NCBI RefSeq assembly: GCF_008919445.1 | Contig: NZ_VSLG01000002.1 | Location: 248,001-312,000 of the forward strand | Source of the DNA: Serinicoccus kebangsaanensis | Lineage (GTDB): Bacteria > Actinomycetota > Actinomycetes > Actinomycetales > Dermatophilaceae | DNA: 64,000 nucleotides | Reading direction: 5' to 3' | Shown: one piece after another, positions 61,092 to 64,000 of the stretch | How positions within the stretch are numbered: position 1 is the stretch's first letter | Layout of the letters: every line of letters starts with the position of its first letter | Program-made: the position numbers and the translations under genes | The notes under the pieces: model-generated | What the model was told of the DNA's origin: nothing | Database searches by the model: none | Seen by the model: the letters and a program-made list of their open reading frames with translations, nothing else

Positions 61092-62582
61092 ATGAGGCGG
61101 ACATGGGTGGCGACGGTGGCCGGGCTGACCGTGGCCCTCGGTCTCAGCGGGGCCGGACTGACGTCCCTGGCGAGCAGCGCCGACGCCGACATCCCCGAGA
61201 CCCAGGCCACCAGCACCGCCGTGCGCTGGAGCGGGCTGGGGCCGGCGCCCTGCCCGGAGGGCATGACCCGCAGGGTGAGCATCTACCGCAACGGCATGGA
61301 CGGCTCGCTGCCACAGCCACGCTTCAACAACGGCTGGACCTCGGTCTCCTCCAGGGACGGTTCGGCGGCCCGGGCCTCGGTCTCCTCCGGTGACACCAGC
61401 GACCACCTCTTCCTGCCCTACGACCGGGTCGACGTCGACCGGCGGACCATGCTCGGGTTCTCGACGCGCAGCACCCAGGGCAACTCGACGCACACCCGTG
61501 CCCAGGTCAACTCGGTGGACCTGCGGGTGCAGGCGAGCCAGTCCTGGGACGGGCGGGTCTACGACGTCACCGCGGCCACCGACGACGAGGGCGGCCAGCT
61601 CGGCACCTGGTTCGAGCACACCAGCGCGGGCGCCAGCACCCGGTGGGACCTCGACAATGTGCAGATCTACACCTGCCGCAACGCGCCGGTCTCCCGGGTC
61701 TCGGGGTCGGACCGGTATGCCTCGGCCGCCCAGATCGCCGCCACCTACCCGGCGGACGTCCCGGTGGCCTACCTCGCGACGGGGGAGAACTTCCCGGACG
61801 CGATCGGTGCCTCCGCCCTCGCCGGACACCGCAACGCACCGGTGCTGCTGACCCGACCGGGCAGCCTGTCGGCGTCCACCGCGGCGCAGCTGGACCGGCT
61901 CTCGCCCGAGCGGCTCGTGGTGCTCGGCGGCGGCGCGGCGGTGAGCAACGCGGTGGCCCGGGAGGCGGGCGGCTATGCCGGGTCGACGACCCGGATCACG
62001 GGTGCCACCCGCTATGACGTCTCTGCGGGGGTCGCCGCGTCCTACTCCCCGGGCGGCTCGGTCCTCTACGTCGCGACCGGGGACAACTTCCCCGACGCGC
62101 TCGCGATCGGCGCGCTGGCCGGTGACCAGGGCGCGCCGGTGCTGCTCACGCCGCAGGGAGGGCTGCACCCGGCGGTGGAGAGCGAGATCGCCCGGCTGAA
62201 CCCGGGCCGGATCGTCGTGGTGGGTGGCTCGGCCGCCGTGTCGAACACCGTCCTCACCCAGCTGCGACGGCATACCGCCGGGTCGGTCACCCGCATCTCC
62301 GGCCCGAACAGGTATGCCACCGCCTCGCGCATCGCCCAGCGCTTCGACCCCGACCCCGCCCGGGTCTACGTCGCCACCGGCGAGAACTTCCCGGACGCGC
62401 TCGTCGGTGCGGCGCGCGGCGGAAGCCAGGGGGTGCCGGTGGTCCTGACCCCGCAGGCGCAGCTGTCCCGCGAGGGGCGCTACGCCCTGCGCGCGCTCGA
62501 GGCCCGCCGGGGCGTGCTGCTCGGCGGGTGGGCCGCGATCAGCTCGGTGGCCATGGACCAGGTCGGCGCGCACGTCGGGTGA
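61092..62582 (+). CDS. Secreted CWB2-repeat protein with unknown N-terminal domain
   Basis: The 496-aa exported protein has a signal peptide (about residues 1-33), an unrecognised beta-rich domain of about 165 residues with repeated TSVSS and DVTAATDD segments, and three C-terminal CWB2 repeats (RVSGSDRYASAAQIA, RITGATRYDVSAGVA, RISGPNRYATASRIA). The CWB2 units bind cell-wall polymers non-covalently. It differs from the 5'-nucleotidase in having the repeats at the C-terminus. It lies 14 bp upstream of the next gene and may be cotranscribed with the redox cluster that follows. Confidence 0.85.
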   Translation: MRRTWVATVAGLTVALGLSGAGLTSLASSADADIPETQATSTAVRWSGLGPAPCPEGMTRRVSIYRNGMDGSLPQPRFNNGWTSVSSRDGSAARASVSSGDTSDHLFLPYDRVDVDRRTMLGFSTRSTQGNSTHTRAQVNSVDLRVQASQSWDGRVYDVTAATDDEGGQLGTWFEHTSAGASTRWDLDNVQIYTCRNAPVSRVSGSDRYASAAQIAATYPADVPVAYLATGENFPDAIGASALAGHRNAPVLLTRPGSLSASTAAQLDRLSPERLVVLGGGAAVSNAVAREAGGYAGSTTRITGATRYDVSAGVAASYSPGGSVLYVATGDNFPDALAIGALAGDQGAPVLLTPQGGLHPAVESEIARLNPGRIVVVGGSAAVSNTVLTQLRRHTAGSVTRISGPNRYATASRIAQRFDPDPARVYVATGENFPDALVGAARGGSQGVPVVLTPQAQLSREGRYALRALEARRGVLLGGWAAISSVAMDQVGAHVG

Positions 62583-62596
62583 CGGAGGAGACCAGC

Positions 62597-63319
62597 ATGG
62601 AGACGACACATCGGCTGCTGTCCGGCGAGACGGTGCGGATCGAGGTGCCGGACGCCGCCGGGCTGCCGAGCGGGACCTCGCTGGGCGTGCTCGCGCTCGA
62701 GGGGGCCGGCCAGCTCGAGGTCACCTCCGGGCTGGAGGCGGACCTCGCCTTCTACCTCGAGGTCACCGGGACCAGGCTGGAGCGTGAGGTGAGCCTGCGG
62801 GACGGCCGGACCCTGCGCTACGGCCGCTTCGGCGGCGACCCGGAGCAGGGCTTCGGCTGGGCCGTCGCGGTCGACGCCCACCAGCTCTACGGCTTCACCG
62901 TGCCCGTCATGGGCATCGAGGAGCTGACCGGCTATCTCGCCGACGTCGACGTCCAGGGGGATCGGCTCGGCCCGGTGCTGACGCCCTCCGGTCGGGTCGG
63001 CTGGTCCGACTACCGCACGCAGACGGTGGCGCAGGTGGTGGAGCTGGCGGGCACCTCGCCCGGAGGCGGGGACGGCACCGGTCAGCTGGGCTATCTGCTC
63101 GACATCCGGCGGGCCCGGACCGGCCAGCTGCAACCGGGGCAGTCCGCGGGGACGCGGGTGCGAGGGGGACTGCTGTCGCGGTCCTCGGACGCCGAGCGGC
63201 ACCCGTATGCCGTGCTGGAGAACGCGGACTTCGTCACCTACGGCATGCCCGGCAACGAGGAGATCGTCGACGCCGTGATCACCTCGATGTCGGAGACCGT
63301 CGTGGAGCTGGGCCGATGA
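62597..63319 (+). CDS. Conserved hypothetical protein beside MauE/MauD genes
   Basis: I do not recognise this 240-aa protein. It has no signal, membrane segment or cysteine, and a beta-rich sequence with ETVRIEVPDAAGLPSG at the start and GFGWAVAVDAHQLYGFTVPV in the middle. It overlaps the MauE start as ATGA. The protein at 14424-15185 has the same position in the first redox cluster and faint similarity in this middle part. It may assist assembly of an exported client encoded beyond the window. Confidence 0.7.
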   Translation: METTHRLLSGETVRIEVPDAAGLPSGTSLGVLALEGAGQLEVTSGLEADLAFYLEVTGTRLEREVSLRDGRTLRYGRFGGDPEQGFGWAVAVDAHQLYGFTVPVMGIEELTGYLADVDVQGDRLGPVLTPSGRVGWSDYRTQTVAQVVELAGTSPGGGDGTGQLGYLLDIRRARTGQLQPGQSAGTRVRGGLLSRSSDAERHPYAVLENADFVTYGMPGNEEIVDAVITSMSETVVELGR

Positions 63320-63894
63320 GCCTGCTCGGCAGCGCCGCCGGACTCGCGGTGGGCCTGGTGCTGCTCGCCGCGGGCAGCGCCCACCTGCGGCGACCGCAGG
63401 AGACCGTCCGCGCCCTGCGGGCGCACACCCTGCTGCCGTCCGCCCTGGCCCGACCTGTCGCGCTGGGCCTGGGGCCGGTGGAGGTCGCGCTGGGGGTCGG
63501 TCTGCTGGCGGCGGGGGCCGGGGCGCTGGGGGCCGGTCCGGCCCGCCTGCTCGCCCTCGGAGCCGCCCTGCTGTGCTCCGCCTTCACCGGATACCTGTGG
63601 GCCGTCCAGCGCCGCGTGGCCGGGACCGGGGCCGAGGTGCCCTGCGGCTGCGGCCTGGGCACGACGCCGGTGACCCACTGGGCCGTGCTGCGGGCCGGGG
63701 TGCTGACCCTGCTCGCGCTAGTGGTGCTCGTCGCGGCCCCCGCCGGGTGGCAGGCCGAGCCGGGCGCGCCCGTGTGGGCCCAGGTCTGCGTGGCCGGCTG
63801 CGCCGGACTGGCGCTGGCGGTGGCCACCGCGGCCCTGCCGGCCGCTCGCGCCGTGCCCGCCGGCCTGACCACGGTGGGCCAGGTGGCCCGATGA
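63316..63894 (+). CDS. MauE-like membrane redox protein
   Basis: The 192-aa protein has five membrane helices and the redox pair in PCGCGLGTTPVTHWAVLR (Cys110 and Cys112), the pattern of MauE, a DoxX-like quinone-side partner in methylamine dehydrogenase maturation. It overlaps the preceding gene (ATGA) and the MauD-like gene (ATGA). It probably passes electrons between the membrane and the MauD-type thioredoxin. Confidence 0.85.
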   Translation: MSLLGSAAGLAVGLVLLAAGSAHLRRPQETVRALRAHTLLPSALARPVALGLGPVEVALGVGLLAAGAGALGAGPARLLALGAALLCSAFTGYLWAVQRRVAGTGAEVPCGCGLGTTPVTHWAVLRAGVLTLLALVVLVAAPAGWQAEPGAPVWAQVCVAGCAGLALAVATAALPAARAVPAGLTTVGQVAR

Positions 63895-64000
63895 GCTTCA
63901 CCGCCTCGGCGCTGGTCCTCGCCTTCGTCGCGATCGCCCTGCTCGCCCTCGGCCTGGCCGGGCTGCTGCGCCAGGTCAGCCTGCTCACCCGCCAGCTGGA
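63891..64000 (+). CDS. MauD-like protein, N-terminal membrane helix (partial)
   Basis: Only the first 36 codons are visible. They encode one membrane helix followed by LRQVSLLTRQL, closely like the start of the MauD-like protein at 15954-16472 (VGLVGQMGQLRREVARL). The thioredoxin domain would lie beyond the right edge. Position directly after MauE supports the call. Confidence 0.65.
   Translation, partial: MSFTASALVLAFVAIALLALGLAGLLRQVSLLTRQL

Larger units (their letters stand above)
1232..63211. repeat. Dispersed over-represented heptamer GTATGCC/GGCATAC
   Basis: By hand count the heptamer occurs 53 times in the window: 26 times as GTATGCC and 27 times as GGCATAC on the plus strand. At about 72 percent GC roughly six copies are expected. 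Examples start at 1232, 4951, 10272, 21707, 32375, 45031, 55020 and 62312. Copies occur in all reading frames and also between genes (2267, 48425). Inside genes the motif forces rare codons: ATA for Ile (Gly-Ile-Pro at 4951, 21707 and 23165), CAT for His (Arg-His-Thr at 11892 and 55020), GCA-TAC for Ala-Tyr and TAT for Tyr. Confidence 0.9.

Noticed and set aside
55278-62609. Long antisense frames over the permease/5'-nucleotidase region and over the PG-binding/CWB2 region
   Set aside because: They are shadows of real genes with signal peptides, CWB2 and PG-binding repeats. Composition is typical of antisense translation at high GC.
1-64000. tRNA, rRNA, CRISPR array, insertion sequence or prophage
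   Set aside because: I looked for T-arm-like GGTTCGAATCC segments, regularly spaced repeats, transposase motifs and phage structural genes and saw none.

Overview
The window is very GC-rich (roughly 72 percent by eye) and gene-dense, with many ATGA/GTGA stop-start overlaps, GTG starts, Tat and lipoprotein signals, LacI-controlled sugar ABC operons without their own ATPase, and an OpuC-type betaine system. This points to an actinobacterium, most likely a Micrococcales relative of Ornithinimicrobium, Serinicoccus or Janibacter. The genus is inference from gene content only. I see no rRNA, tRNA, CRISPR array, prophage or transposase.

Layout. 1-1.9 kb: response regulator (cut by the left edge) and its histidine kinase. 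2.3-5.5 kb: ATP-dependent DNA ligase and an acyl-CoA ligase. 5.5-23.2 kb: a carbohydrate locus in two arms, both carrying the same perfect operator GTAAGCGCTTAC. Arm one is GH35 plus GH94 facing a sulfatase-fold hydrolase plus a LacI regulator. Arm two is a solute-binding lipoprotein, two permeases, a Tat-exported glucanase-like protein and a GH3 enzyme. The enzyme set fits use of beta-1,2-glucan (sophoro-oligosaccharides). A five-gene thiol-redox cluster (13.9-16.5 kb) on the opposite strand lies between the arms; it holds a MauD-like thioredoxin and a Tat-exported cysteine-rich protein. 23.2-26.9 kb: FAD amine oxidase, amidase and a Nei-type glycosylase that is bracketed by two copies of a 52-bp palindromic repeat.

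27.0-33.5 kb: an operon of permease, glutamine-synthetase-like ligase, gamma-glutamyl hydrolase, aldehyde dehydrogenase and SDR with a divergent FadR/GntR regulator. It is probably a gamma-glutamylation route for ethanolamine. 33.6-36.5 kb: FHA protein with a small partner, then DUF4397 protein with class F sortase. 36.5-45.9 kb: a SigK/RskA-like sigma/anti-sigma pair followed by genes resembling the mycobacterial SigK lipid cluster (FAD oxidoreductase, DUF1365, cyclopropane-synthase-like methyltransferase), with a second such methyltransferase divergent. 46.0-49.4 kb: OpuC-type ABC transporter. 49.4-55.9 kb: alpha-glucan locus (amylo-1,6-glucosidase-like enzyme, LacI regulator, sugar ABC transporter). 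56.0-62.6 kb: cell-surface proteins (5'-nucleotidase with CWB2 repeats, peptidoglycan-binding protein, second CWB2 protein). 62.6-64 kb: start of a second MauE/MauD redox cluster cut by the right edge.

Across the whole window the 7-mer GTATGCC/GGCATAC occurs 53 times by hand count, against about six expected from base composition. It sits on both strands, in all reading frames and often at the cost of rare codons, so it looks like a DNA-level signal.
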